Positions 25,053 to 33,103 of a stretch of DNA of 54,107 nt are shown here, one piece after another; position 1 is the stretch's first letter; every line of letters begins with the position of its first letter. The notes beneath the pieces were generated by a model, which was not told where the DNA came from, ran no database searches, and saw nothing but the letters and a program-made list of their open reading frames with translations. The stretch is from Bacilli bacterium (GTDB lineage Bacteria; Bacillota_I; Bacilli_A; RF39; UBA660). Both the position numbers and the translations under genes were made by a program. Location: assembly GCA_017484205.1 (NCBI GenBank), contig JAFUTO010000016.1, positions 1-54,107 on the forward strand. Direction: 5' to 3'.

Positions 25053-26084
25053 ATGAAAAGATTAACAAAAGATGATACACTAATTTGTAAAGGACTAGGT
25101 CTTATGATAATGCTCTTTCATCATCTATTCTATAGAATGGAATTTATAGATATGTATTGGTGGCATTTTCAAATATCTGGGCATCCTATTATTCAAATTT
25201 TGGCATATCATATGAAAATATGTGTGGCAATATTTGTATTTTTGTCTGCATATGGGCTTACCTTTTCTTACACCAAGAGTAATCCAAAAAATACTAAATA
25301 TATATTAAAATATATATTTAATAAAATTATTAAACTATATGAATTATATTGGCCATGTGTAGCAGTATGTATTGCTATAGGATGGATTACGAAAACTAGA
25401 ATACCTACAGAAATTTATAGTTCTATAGGACAATTTATTAGGGATTTATTTGGTATTGCTTATATCACTGATGGAGTGACACCTTATGTTGGTGCATGGT
25501 GGTATATAAGTTTAACCATTTTGATTTATATAGTATTTCCTATTTTATATAAAATTATGAAAAAATATCCAATTCCTATTTTAATAATTTCATTTTGTTT
25601 AGGAATAGTTAATTTTACTGATATTCCTATATTTATAGAAATTCAAAGATACACATTTATAGTAATGTTAGGAATTTATTTTGCAAATAATAATATATTT
25701 AATAAACTATTTGAATGGTCATTTAAAAAGAGAATTTTAGTATTTACATCATTATCGTTATTATTATTATTATTAATTAGATTTGTAAAATCATTCACAT
25801 TTGATGGATTCTTAGTCGTTTCAATTATAATGTTATTACTTACATTAATTGATAGAATGCCAATTACAAATAAAATATTCAAATATATAGGAATACATTC
25901 TGGAAATATTTTCTTAATTCATGGTATTATTTATAGATACTCATTTATTGATTTTATATATAGTTTTAAATATCCGATATTAATATTTGCTGTATTATTA
26001 ATTATATCATTAGTTATAAGTATAATTTTAGAACTATTAAAAAAAGTAATAGTTAAAACAAAATATAAAGAAAAAAATGCTTAA
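25053..26084 (+). CDS. Acyltransferase-3 family membrane protein
   Basis: Integral-membrane O-acyltransferase (acyltransferase_3/OatA-like family) that moves acyl groups, usually acetyl, to extracytoplasmic glycans. The 343-aa protein has about ten membrane segments. It opens with LICKGLGLMIMLFHHLFYRM, in which the His-His pair stands where the family has its catalytic-region His, and then FVFLSAYGLTFSY (F-x-x-S-G/A-Y-x-x). It starts 4 nt after the TPP gene. With the following MBOAT and SGNH genes it suggests dense O-acylation of the surface polymer. Confidence 0.85.
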   Translation: MKRLTKDDTLICKGLGLMIMLFHHLFYRMEFIDMYWWHFQISGHPIIQILAYHMKICVAIFVFLSAYGLTFSYTKSNPKNTKYILKYIFNKIIKLYELYWPCVAVCIAIGWITKTRIPTEIYSSIGQFIRDLFGIAYITDGVTPYVGAWWYISLTILIYIVFPILYKIMKKYPIPILIISFCLGIVNFTDIPIFIEIQRYTFIVMLGIYFANNNIFNKLFEWSFKKRILVFTSLSLLLLLLIRFVKSFTFDGFLVVSIIMLLLTLIDRMPITNKIFKYIGIHSGNIFLIHGIIYRYSFIDFIYSFKYPILIFAVLLIISLVISIILELLKKVIVKTKYKEKNA

Positions 26085-26102
26085 ATTTAGGATGTGATTA
26101 GT

Positions 26103-27515
26103 ATGCTTTTTAATTCAATAAAATATATGATATTTTTACCAATAGTATTTTTTATATATTGGTTATTGCCTCATAAGTATCGTAAATATTTACTATTAAT
26201 TTCTAGTTATTATTTTTACATGAGTTGGAATCCTATATATATTCTATTAATACTAAGCACGACTTTAATATCGTATATATCAGGTATTTTATTAGAAAGT
26301 CGTAGAAATAAAAAAATAATAGCATTTGTTGGAATATTTATGAGTTTAAGCATACTAATTTATTTTAAATATTTTAACTTTTTGAGTTCTAATATTACAA
26401 AAATATTAGAATTATTTACAATAAAAATTGACCCTGTAATGATAAATGTGTTATTGCCTGTAGGAATATCATTTTATACATTTCAAACAATTGGCTATTT
26501 AATTGATGTTTACTATGGTGAAGCGGCGGAACGTGATTTTATTTCTTATGCAACATTCGTTTCTTTCTTCCCACAGTTAGTGGCAGGGCCTATAGAAAGA
26601 ACGAAAAATTTACTTCCACAACTAAAGCAAAAACATATTTTCAACTACAATCAAGCAACATATGGAATTAAGTTAATGCTTTTAGGTTTTTTTAAAAAAT
26701 TAGTAATTGCTGACACACTTGCAATATACGTGAATCAAGCTTTTGGTAATGTAATCAACTATTCAGGATTTTCTTTAGTGCTTGCCGTTTTATTCTTTAC
26801 TATTGAAATATATTGTGATTTCTCTGGATATTCTGATATCGCAGTTGGTACTGCAAAATTATTTGGAATAAATTTAATGACAAATTTTAAATCACCTTAT
26901 TTTTCATCAAGTTTGAAAGAATTTTGGAATAATTGGCATATTTCTTTATCTACTTGGTTTAAAGATTATGTATATATCCCATTAGGTGGAAGTCGTAAAG
27001 GCAAATTTAAAACTAATGTTAATTTAATGATTGTATTTCTGTTGAGTGGATTGTGGCATGGCGCATCTTGGACATATATAATATGGGGATTTATACATGG
27101 AACTGCGAGAATATTTGAAAATATTTTTTTACAAAAAATTAAAAAGATTAAATGGGTAAACATAATTTTTGTATTTACATTTTGCTCGTTTGCTTGGATA
27201 TTTTTTAGAGTAGAAACTTTATCTGATGCAATTATTGTAATTAAAAATATGTTTATTGATATAATTCATCCTTTTACTTATATAAAAGCTGGTTTTAGTG
27301 ATCTTAATATTTCTAGTAATGAATTGATTAAAATTATTATGCCAATAATTTCTTTATTTATATACGACTATGTCTCTTTAAAAATAGATATTATCAGTTG
27401 GATTTCTACAAGGAAAACTTTTGTTAGATGGTTAATATATGTGTTTGTTGTATTTTTAATTTTATATTTAATTCCATCATCAAATACTTCTGAATTTATT
27501 TATTTTCAATTTTAA
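26103..27515 (+). CDS. MBOAT-family O-acyltransferase (AlgI/DltB type)
   Basis: Membrane-bound O-acyltransferase of 470 aa that passes acyl groups across the membrane for transfer to a glycan or teichoic acid. Landmarks: the N-terminal MLFNSIKYMIFLPIVFFIYW typical of AlgI/PatA-like proteins; PVGISFYTFQTIGYLIDVY; FFPQLVAGPIER; CDFSGYSDIAVG; and the catalytic-His blocks KEFWNNWHISLSTWF and LSGLWHGASWTYIIWG (invariant His of WHG). ATG 26103 is chosen over the GTG 9 nt earlier because AGGATGTGAT lies at SD distance. The next gene encodes an SGNH protein, the usual partner. Confidence 0.94.
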   Translation: MLFNSIKYMIFLPIVFFIYWLLPHKYRKYLLLISSYYFYMSWNPIYILLILSTTLISYISGILLESRRNKKIIAFVGIFMSLSILIYFKYFNFLSSNITKILELFTIKIDPVMINVLLPVGISFYTFQTIGYLIDVYYGEAAERDFISYATFVSFFPQLVAGPIERTKNLLPQLKQKHIFNYNQATYGIKLMLLGFFKKLVIADTLAIYVNQAFGNVINYSGFSLVLAVLFFTIEIYCDFSGYSDIAVGTAKLFGINLMTNFKSPYFSSSLKEFWNNWHISLSTWFKDYVYIPLGGSRKGKFKTNVNLMIVFLLSGLWHGASWTYIIWGFIHGTARIFENIFLQKIKKIKWVNIIFVFTFCSFAWIFFRVETLSDAIIVIKNMFIDIIHPFTYIKAGFSDLNISSNELIKIIMPIISLFIYDYVSLKIDIISWISTRKTFVRWLIYVFVVFLILYLIPSSNTSEFIYFQF

Positions 27516-27526
27516 GAGGTGGTTAA

Positions 27527-28483
27527 ATGAAAAAGTTTATATTCAAATTTATTATATTTATATTATTGTTTGCTTCATTATATAGCTTAATAATTATATT
27601 TAACATATATATAGTTGGGAATCAATATACAAAGAGTTATAATGCCGCGATATTGGATAAAATTAACTTGTTAAATTCGATAAGTGAACCTAAGATTATA
27701 TTAGTAGGAAATTCTAATTTGTCATTTGGAATTGACTCAAAGTTGATGGAAGAAGAGTTAAATATGCCTGTGGTAAATTTAGGATTGCATGGTGGATTAG
27801 GTAATATATTTCTTGAAAATATGGCGAAAGAAAATATTTCCTCTAATGATATTGTTGTATTAGTCCATACTGAATATGATAGTACTGGTCTAATAGGGGA
27901 TTATGATTTAGCATGGATTACTATTGAAAAAAATATAAATCTTTATAAATTTATTGATAAGAACGACTATATTAATATGGCAAAAAGTTATACTAAATAT
28001 AACGTTAATTCTTTTAAAAAATTTATAACACATACTGGAAATAAAGATTCTAACGACCAATATAGTAGATCAGCCTTTAATGAGTATGGGGATATAGTAA
28101 AACGAACATTGTTTTTGAAAAGTAATGATATTTTTTACTCAGGATGCTTAATGGTATCAACACTTAGTGATGATACAATAGATAGATTAAATAGTTATAA
28201 TGATTTTATTACTTCTAAGGGCGCACATTTAGTTATCGCAGCTCCACCTATTCCTGATGGTGAATATACTCCAAATAGGAGTGAGTGGAAAAAACTAGAA
28301 TCAAGTTTAAATGATAAATTAAATATTGATATTATTTCTAATTTTGAAGATTATTTTATGACTTATGATTATTTTTTAGATACAAAATATCATTTGACAG
28401 ATGAAGGTGTGAAAAAAAGAACAAAATTATTAATAGATGATTTAAAAAAATGGAAAGAGAGTACATATAAAAAGGAAGTGTGA
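27527..28483 (+). CDS. SGNH/GDSL-like membrane-anchored protein, probable acyl-transfer partner
   Basis: A 318-aa protein with one N-terminal membrane anchor (about 5-28) and an extracellular domain of SGNH type, like AlgJ/AlgX, DltD-like or PatB proteins that work with MBOAT enzymes. Block I reads IILVGNSNLSFGIDS (Ser in the G-N-S context), block II VVNLGLHGGLG, and the C-terminal block DTKYHLTDEGVKKRT supplies the Asp-x2-His type pair. It follows the MBOAT gene by 11 nt. Likely transfers the exported acyl group to the polymer; the substrate is unknown. Confidence 0.8.
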   Translation: MKKFIFKFIIFILLFASLYSLIIIFNIYIVGNQYTKSYNAAILDKINLLNSISEPKIILVGNSNLSFGIDSKLMEEELNMPVVNLGLHGGLGNIFLENMAKENISSNDIVVLVHTEYDSTGLIGDYDLAWITIEKNINLYKFIDKNDYINMAKSYTKYNVNSFKKFITHTGNKDSNDQYSRSAFNEYGDIVKRTLFLKSNDIFYSGCLMVSTLSDDTIDRLNSYNDFITSKGAHLVIAAPPIPDGEYTPNRSEWKKLESSLNDKLNIDIISNFEDYFMTYDYFLDTKYHLTDEGVKKRTKLLIDDLKKWKESTYKKEV

Positions 28484-28485
28484 TT

Positions 28486-30105
28486 ATGAAAAAAATGATA
28501 CCTACAATTATATTATTATTTGTATTATGTTTTATGCTACTTATTTATGAGCCTATTATAATGTATGCAACTAATATAAATGATTTTTGGTTTGATATTT
28601 ATACTATGATTAAACCAATTACTTTAATTTTTATAATAACATTTTTGGTATTAATTGCTATATCAATAATAATATATTATGTTAGTGTAAAATTATTAAA
28701 AAAAGATATAATTTATGATATATATCAAATTATATTATTTGTTGGATTTATATATTTATATATACAAGGTAATTTTCTAGCAAGTAGTTTACCATCTTTA
28801 GATGGTACATCTATAAATTGGAATAGTTATACTACTCAAAATGTTATTTCTATTGTTATTATGATGGTAATTATTGTTAGTACTATTTATAGTTGTATAA
28901 AATTTAAAATTGAGAAGGTTATTAATATAAGTAAATATATTTCATTAGCAATATTTGCTATGTTATTTGTATCACTAGTTACTACGACATTAACTCATGA
29001 TACATTTATGAAGAAGACAACTTATTCAGCAACTACAAAAAATTATAATGTTGCATCAAAAGATAAAAATTTCTTTATATTTTTATTAGATGCTATTGAT
29101 TCAGTTACATTCGAAGAGGTTATAAATAGTAATTCTAATTATTCAACAGTATTTGATGATTTTACATATTATAAGGATACTATGAGCACATATCCTTTTA
29201 CTCGTGATTCAATACCATTTATACTTAGTGGAGTATGGAATAAAAATAAAACAAGTTTTAATGAATATTCAACTAATGCTTTGGATAATTCTATTTTATT
29301 AAATAAATTAATGGAAGATAAATATGATGTAAATATTTATGATACTGACTTAACATGGAATAGTGATAATGTTTTAAAAATTTCTAATATGATTAAATTG
29401 GAAACGGTTGATAATATTGTTTTCTTTAAACAGGAAGCAAAATATGTTCTTTTTAAATACTTACCTTTTTATTTGAAAAAATATTCTGAGATAGAAACTT
29501 TGGATTTTAACGAAGCAAAAGAAAAACGCAAAAGTGGTTATTTTAATTGGTATGATGGAACTAATTATAAAAATATGGTTAATAATTCATTAGAACTTAC
29601 GGATAATAAGTATTTTCATTTTCTACATATTGAAGGTGGACATGTCCCATTTAATTTAAATGAAAATGCAGAAGTTATAAATGATGGTACATATGAGCAA
29701 AAATTAGCTGGTTGTATTAAAATAATAGATACATATTTGAAAAGAATTAAGGATGCAGGTATTTATGATAATTCTGTTATCATTATATTGGCGGATCATG
29801 GCTTCAATTATAATGAGGTTATGGGTCGACAAAATCCTATATTATTTATTAAAGGTATAAATGAATCACACTCTATGATTACATCAAAAATTCCTGTTTC
29901 ATTTACAGATTTGAATGATGCATATATAGATTTACTAGATGGAAAAACAAGCATTGATTTATTTAAAGATATTGATTATAATAGAAAACGTAGATTCATG
30001 TTTTATGCCTTTTCCAAAGAAGATAATATGGTTGAATATGAACAAACTGGTAAAGCATGGGATGAAAGTACTATGATTAAAACTGGTAGAGAGTTTAAAA
30101 GATAG
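28486..30105 (+). CDS. Sulfatase/LtaS-like membrane phosphotransferase
   Basis: Alkaline-phosphatase superfamily protein of 539 aa with about four membrane segments (residues 1-165) and an extracellular catalytic domain, the layout of lipoteichoic acid synthase and phosphoethanolamine transferases. Visible sites: FFIFLLDAIDS (metal Asp), TYPFTRDSIPFILSG (candidate nucleophile Thr, in the T-x-x-S context), HFLHIEGGHVPF, and IIILADHGFN (metal Asp-His). It would transfer phospho-groups such as glycerol phosphate or ethanolamine phosphate outside the cell. The next gene carries a TagB/TagF domain, which fits a glycerophosphate theme. ATG 28486 is preferred to the overlapping GTG upstream. Confidence 0.82.
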   Translation: MKKMIPTIILLFVLCFMLLIYEPIIMYATNINDFWFDIYTMIKPITLIFIITFLVLIAISIIIYYVSVKLLKKDIIYDIYQIILFVGFIYLYIQGNFLASSLPSLDGTSINWNSYTTQNVISIVIMMVIIVSTIYSCIKFKIEKVINISKYISLAIFAMLFVSLVTTTLTHDTFMKKTTYSATTKNYNVASKDKNFFIFLLDAIDSVTFEEVINSNSNYSTVFDDFTYYKDTMSTYPFTRDSIPFILSGVWNKNKTSFNEYSTNALDNSILLNKLMEDKYDVNIYDTDLTWNSDNVLKISNMIKLETVDNIVFFKQEAKYVLFKYLPFYLKKYSEIETLDFNEAKEKRKSGYFNWYDGTNYKNMVNNSLELTDNKYFHFLHIEGGHVPFNLNENAEVINDGTYEQKLAGCIKIIDTYLKRIKDAGIYDNSVIIILADHGFNYNEVMGRQNPILFIKGINESHSMITSKIPVSFTDLNDAYIDLLDGKTSIDLFKDIDYNRKRRFMFYAFSKEDNMVEYEQTGKAWDESTMIKTGREFKR

Positions 30106-30115
30106 GTGGGATGTT

Positions 30116-32167
30116 ATGTTTACTAATTTATTAGGAGTTATTATGAAATTTTTGTATAACTTATTTATGAATTATGGTGTTGCAATAATTTTATTTACTT
30201 TGATTAGTAAAATTATATTATTACCAATATCAATATGGGTACAAAAAAATTCAATAAAAATGGTGAAAATGCAACCTGATATAAACAAGATAAAGATAAA
30301 ATATTTTGGTGATAAAGATAGCATTGCTGATGAAGAGTCTAAGTTATATAAAAAATATAATTATAATCCGTTTGTATCAATAATACCATTAGTCGTACAA
30401 ATAGTATTGTTATTAGGATTAGTTGCAGTTATCAATAAACCTATGACATATATTTTGGATATTGATAATGATACAACAAGTAAATTTGTTGAAATTGTGC
30501 TAGAAAATAATAGTAACTTAGAGTCAGATTCTTCATCATTAGAAATTGAAGTAGTAAAAGACATTAAAAATGAAAATGTAGAAAAGTATAATTTAGTTAA
30601 TTCTGAAATTACAAATAAAATTAAAAATGTTAATTTAAATTTCTTGGGTTTTGATTTAAGTTGGGTTGCATCAGAAGAAAAAGGCATTGCATTTTTAATA
30701 CCTTTAATTGCAGGTTTAAGTGCGTTATTATTATGCATAGGGCAAAATAAAATGAATGTATTACAGGCTGAGCAATCTAATTTAAATAAATATGGTATGC
30801 TTGTACTTTCAGTAGGATTATCGTTATATTTGGGTACATTTGTACCAGCAGGTGTTGCTTTATATTGGACATTTAGTAATTTATTTGCAATACTCCAACA
30901 ATGGTTACTTAATATATTTATTAATCCTAAAAAATATGTTGATTACGCCGAACTAAATAAAACTAATGACGAATTGAAACAACTTCAAAATATGGGAAAT
31001 AAAAAGAGAACTAAAGAACAAAAACGAAAAGAAAAAGCTGATTATAAAAGATTCTTTAAGGTTGTTAATAAACATTTAGTATTTTATTCGGAAAGTAATG
31101 GATTTTATAAATATTATAAAGGAATTATCGAATATATACTTGCAAATACAAATATAACAATTCATTACATAACAAGTGACTATAATGATGAAATTTTTGA
31201 AAAAGAAAAAAAGAATTCTCAAATAAAAGCATATTATATTGATGATGTAAAATTAACTACTTTAATGATGAAAATAGATGCTGATGTTGTTGTTATGACT
31301 ATGCCAGATTTAGAAAATTTTCATATAAAAAGAAGTTATTTGCGTAAAGATATTGAATACATATATATTCCACATGCGATGGATAGTTTGAATATGACTA
31401 TGCGTTATGCTTCTATGAACCATTATGATACTGTATATGTGACAGATAAATTCCAAAAAGCGGAATTTGATGAAACAAATAAGGTATATAATTTAGATAG
31501 AAAATGTTTTGAATGGGGTTATACATTATTAGATGATATGATTGCTAATTATGAAAAGAATAAGAAAGTTAATACTAAAAAGACAGTTTTAATTGCACCA
31601 TCATGGCAAAAAGATAATATTGTTGATTTATGTTTAGATGAAATGTTAAATAAATTAAAAGGTCATGATTATAATATTATTGTTAGACCTCATCCTCAGC
31701 ATGTAAAACATATGAAAGATAAATTTGATTTATTAAAAGAAAAATACAAAAATGATAAAGATATTGAAATACAAACAGATTTTTCTTCCAACGATACTGT
31801 ATTTAATGCAGACTTACTTATAACAGATTGGTCTGGAATATCATTAGAATATGCATATACAACAAAAAAACCTGTTTTATTTATAGATTCGCCAATGAAA
31901 ATTATGAATCCAAATTATAAAGAAGTAAATGTTGAACCTATAAATATATGGAGTCGTAATGTTATTGGAAAGTCTATTAAACTGGATGAATTGGGTGAAT
32001 TAGATAAAAATGTAAATGAACTATTGAAATCTCACAAAAAATATAAAGATACTATTACAAAATTAGTTAAAGACAACGTATATAATCTTGGTAATAGTGA
32101 TGAGTGTGGTGCTAAGTATATAATTGATTGTATACAGCAAAAAATAAAGGAGAGAAAAAATAAATGA
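30116..32167 (+). CDS. Fusion of a YidC/Oxa1 insertase domain with a TagB/TagF-type glycerophosphotransferase
   Basis: A 683-aa protein with two recognisable halves. Residues 1-275 follow YidC/Oxa1 (60KD_IMP): an N-terminal helix, NYGVAIILFTLISKIILLPIS, a basic cytoplasmic hairpin (KMVKMQPDINKIKIKY), FLGFDLSW, and the final PAGVALYWTFSNLFAILQQW helix. A charged linker (about 276-325) leads to residues 330-683, a CDP-glycerol:poly(glycerophosphate) glycerophosphotransferase-like domain with YIPHAMDSLNMT, VLIAPSWQKDN, IIVRPHPQH and LITDWSGISLEYAYTTKKP. The TagB/TagF active-site style is intact. The frame is continuous, with no sign of a frameshift. The insertase half may serve as a membrane anchor or glycolipid-handling unit rather than a true insertase. 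Confidence 0.88.
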   Translation: MFTNLLGVIMKFLYNLFMNYGVAIILFTLISKIILLPISIWVQKNSIKMVKMQPDINKIKIKYFGDKDSIADEESKLYKKYNYNPFVSIIPLVVQIVLLLGLVAVINKPMTYILDIDNDTTSKFVEIVLENNSNLESDSSSLEIEVVKDIKNENVEKYNLVNSEITNKIKNVNLNFLGFDLSWVASEEKGIAFLIPLIAGLSALLLCIGQNKMNVLQAEQSNLNKYGMLVLSVGLSLYLGTFVPAGVALYWTFSNLFAILQQWLLNIFINPKKYVDYAELNKTNDELKQLQNMGNKKRTKEQKRKEKADYKRFFKVVNKHLVFYSESNGFYKYYKGIIEYILANTNITIHYITSDYNDEIFEKEKKNSQIKAYYIDDVKLTTLMMKIDADVVVMTMPDLENFHIKRSYLRKDIEYIYIPHAMDSLNMTMRYASMNHYDTVYVTDKFQKAEFDETNKVYNLDRKCFEWGYTLLDDMIANYEKNKKVNTKKTVLIAPSWQKDNIVDLCLDEMLNKLKGHDYNIIVRPHPQHVKHMKDKFDLLKEKYKNDKDIEIQTDFSSNDTVFNADLLITDWSGISLEYAYTTKKPVLFIDSPMKIMNPNYKEVNVEPINIWSRNVIGKSIKLDELGELDKNVNELLKSHKKYKDTITKLVKDNVYNLGNSDECGAKYIIDCIQQKIKERKNK

Positions 32168-32436
32168 AAAGAAATTTAAAAAAAATATTTATTATAACTT
32201 ATTTTATAATTACTATTAATATTGCTACTATGCGTAATGTGCGTGCGTACATTGATCCTTCAGTTATGACATATGCTGTACAAGCTATTGCCGGCATTGC
32301 AATTGCTATTGGAGCTGCATTTGGAATATATTTTAGAAAAGCTAAGAAAAAAATAAATAGTAAATTAGGAATAGATGAAAACAAAAATAAAGAAGTTGAA
32401 TCTGATGAAATAGTAGTAAAAAAGGATGATAAATAA
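32164..32436 (+). CDS. Small membrane protein with YIDP motif
   Basis: A 90-aa protein with a signal-like N-terminal hydrophobic segment (about 8-25), then AYIDPSVMTYAVQAIAGIA leading into a second membrane helix (about 33-58), and a charged Lys/Glu/Asp tail. The Y-I-D-P-x5-7-Q pattern recurs in small proteins next to polysaccharide and TagB/LtaS-like genes in Firmicutes, which fits its place. It overlaps the fusion gene by 4 nt (ATGA), so it is coupled to it. Function unknown; an accessory subunit of the phosphotransfer step is a reasonable guess. Confidence 0.8.
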   Translation: MKRNLKKIFIITYFIITINIATMRNVRAYIDPSVMTYAVQAIAGIAIAIGAAFGIYFRKAKKKINSKLGIDENKNKEVESDEIVVKKDDK

Positions 32437-32447
32437 TCATCTTTTTT
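32421..32447 (+). terminator. Terminator of the polysaccharide operon
   Basis: AAAGGATGAT (32421-32430) pairs with ATCATCTTTT (32436-32445) around AAATA with one G-U pair, then T. It overlaps the end of the small membrane-protein gene. Confidence 0.85.
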
Positions 32448-32491
32448 GTTTAGGTATTGCAATTGTGATATAATTTAAATGTGGTGATGAT

Positions 32492-33001
32492 ATGAAAAAA
32501 TCTAGATTAATAATTATTTTCATAATATTAATGTTAATTATATTATGGGGAACTATAATATATAAATTATCTGATATGAATACTACTAATTCTAATGGCC
32601 ATTCAACTGATATAATAAGTATATTATTAGAAAAGGGATTAGAATTTACTAATGATTTAGGTATTACTGATTCACATCCATCGGAAACTAAAATTGATCA
32701 TGCTGCGTCACTTTTAAATTCTCCTATGCGTAAAGTTATGCATGCATCAGTATATTTTGTATTAGCGTTCTTAATTATTATAGTAATAAATATGTTATTA
32801 AAAAATAAAAAATATATCATTTCATTAATTATAACTATAATATTATGTTTTTTCTTCGCGTTAGGAGATGAGTATCATCAAACCTTTGTATCAGGTAGAA
32901 CTGGACAATTTAAAGATGTAATAATTGATACTACTGGAGCGCTAGCAGGAACATTATTCTATGGTACATATTATTTAGCTTATCGAATAGGAAAGAAATA
33001 A
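32492..33001 (+). CDS. VanZ-family membrane protein
   Basis: A 169-aa VanZ-like protein. Members of this family occur beside envelope genes and in some cases affect glycopeptide sensitivity; the biochemical role is unclear. Landmarks: an N-terminal helix with IILWGTIIYKLSDMN (the usual F/L-S-x-Q/M-x-G region), RKVMHASVYFVLAFL, and the C-terminal GDEYHQTFVSGRTGQFKDV followed by DTTGALAGTLFY. There are about four membrane segments. It has its own extended -10 (TGA-TATAAT, 32469-32474) ending 17 nt before the ATG and an SD of GGTGATGAT, so it is outside the large operon. Confidence 0.9.
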   Translation: MKKSRLIIIFIILMLIILWGTIIYKLSDMNTTNSNGHSTDIISILLEKGLEFTNDLGITDSHPSETKIDHAASLLNSPMRKVMHASVYFVLAFLIIIVINMLLKNKKYIISLIITIILCFFFALGDEYHQTFVSGRTGQFKDVIIDTTGALAGTLFYGTYYLAYRIGKK

Positions 33002-33055
33002 TGTATTCCAATTTTTAATAATATATGATATATTTAATGTGTAAGAAATATGTCG

Positions 33056-33087
33056 AAGGAAGTAGTATAAAAACTACTTCCTTTTTG
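33056..33087 (+). terminator. Strong terminator just before the ORF6N gene
   Basis: AAGGAAGTAGT (33056-33066) pairs perfectly with ACTACTTCCTT (33073-33083) around ATAAAA, then T. It lies only 17 nt before the ORF6N start codon, so a transcript begun between 33001 and 33055 would meet it first; attenuation of the ORF6N gene is possible. Confidence 0.85.
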
Positions 33088-33103
33088 TTTAAGGAGGGAT
33101 AAG

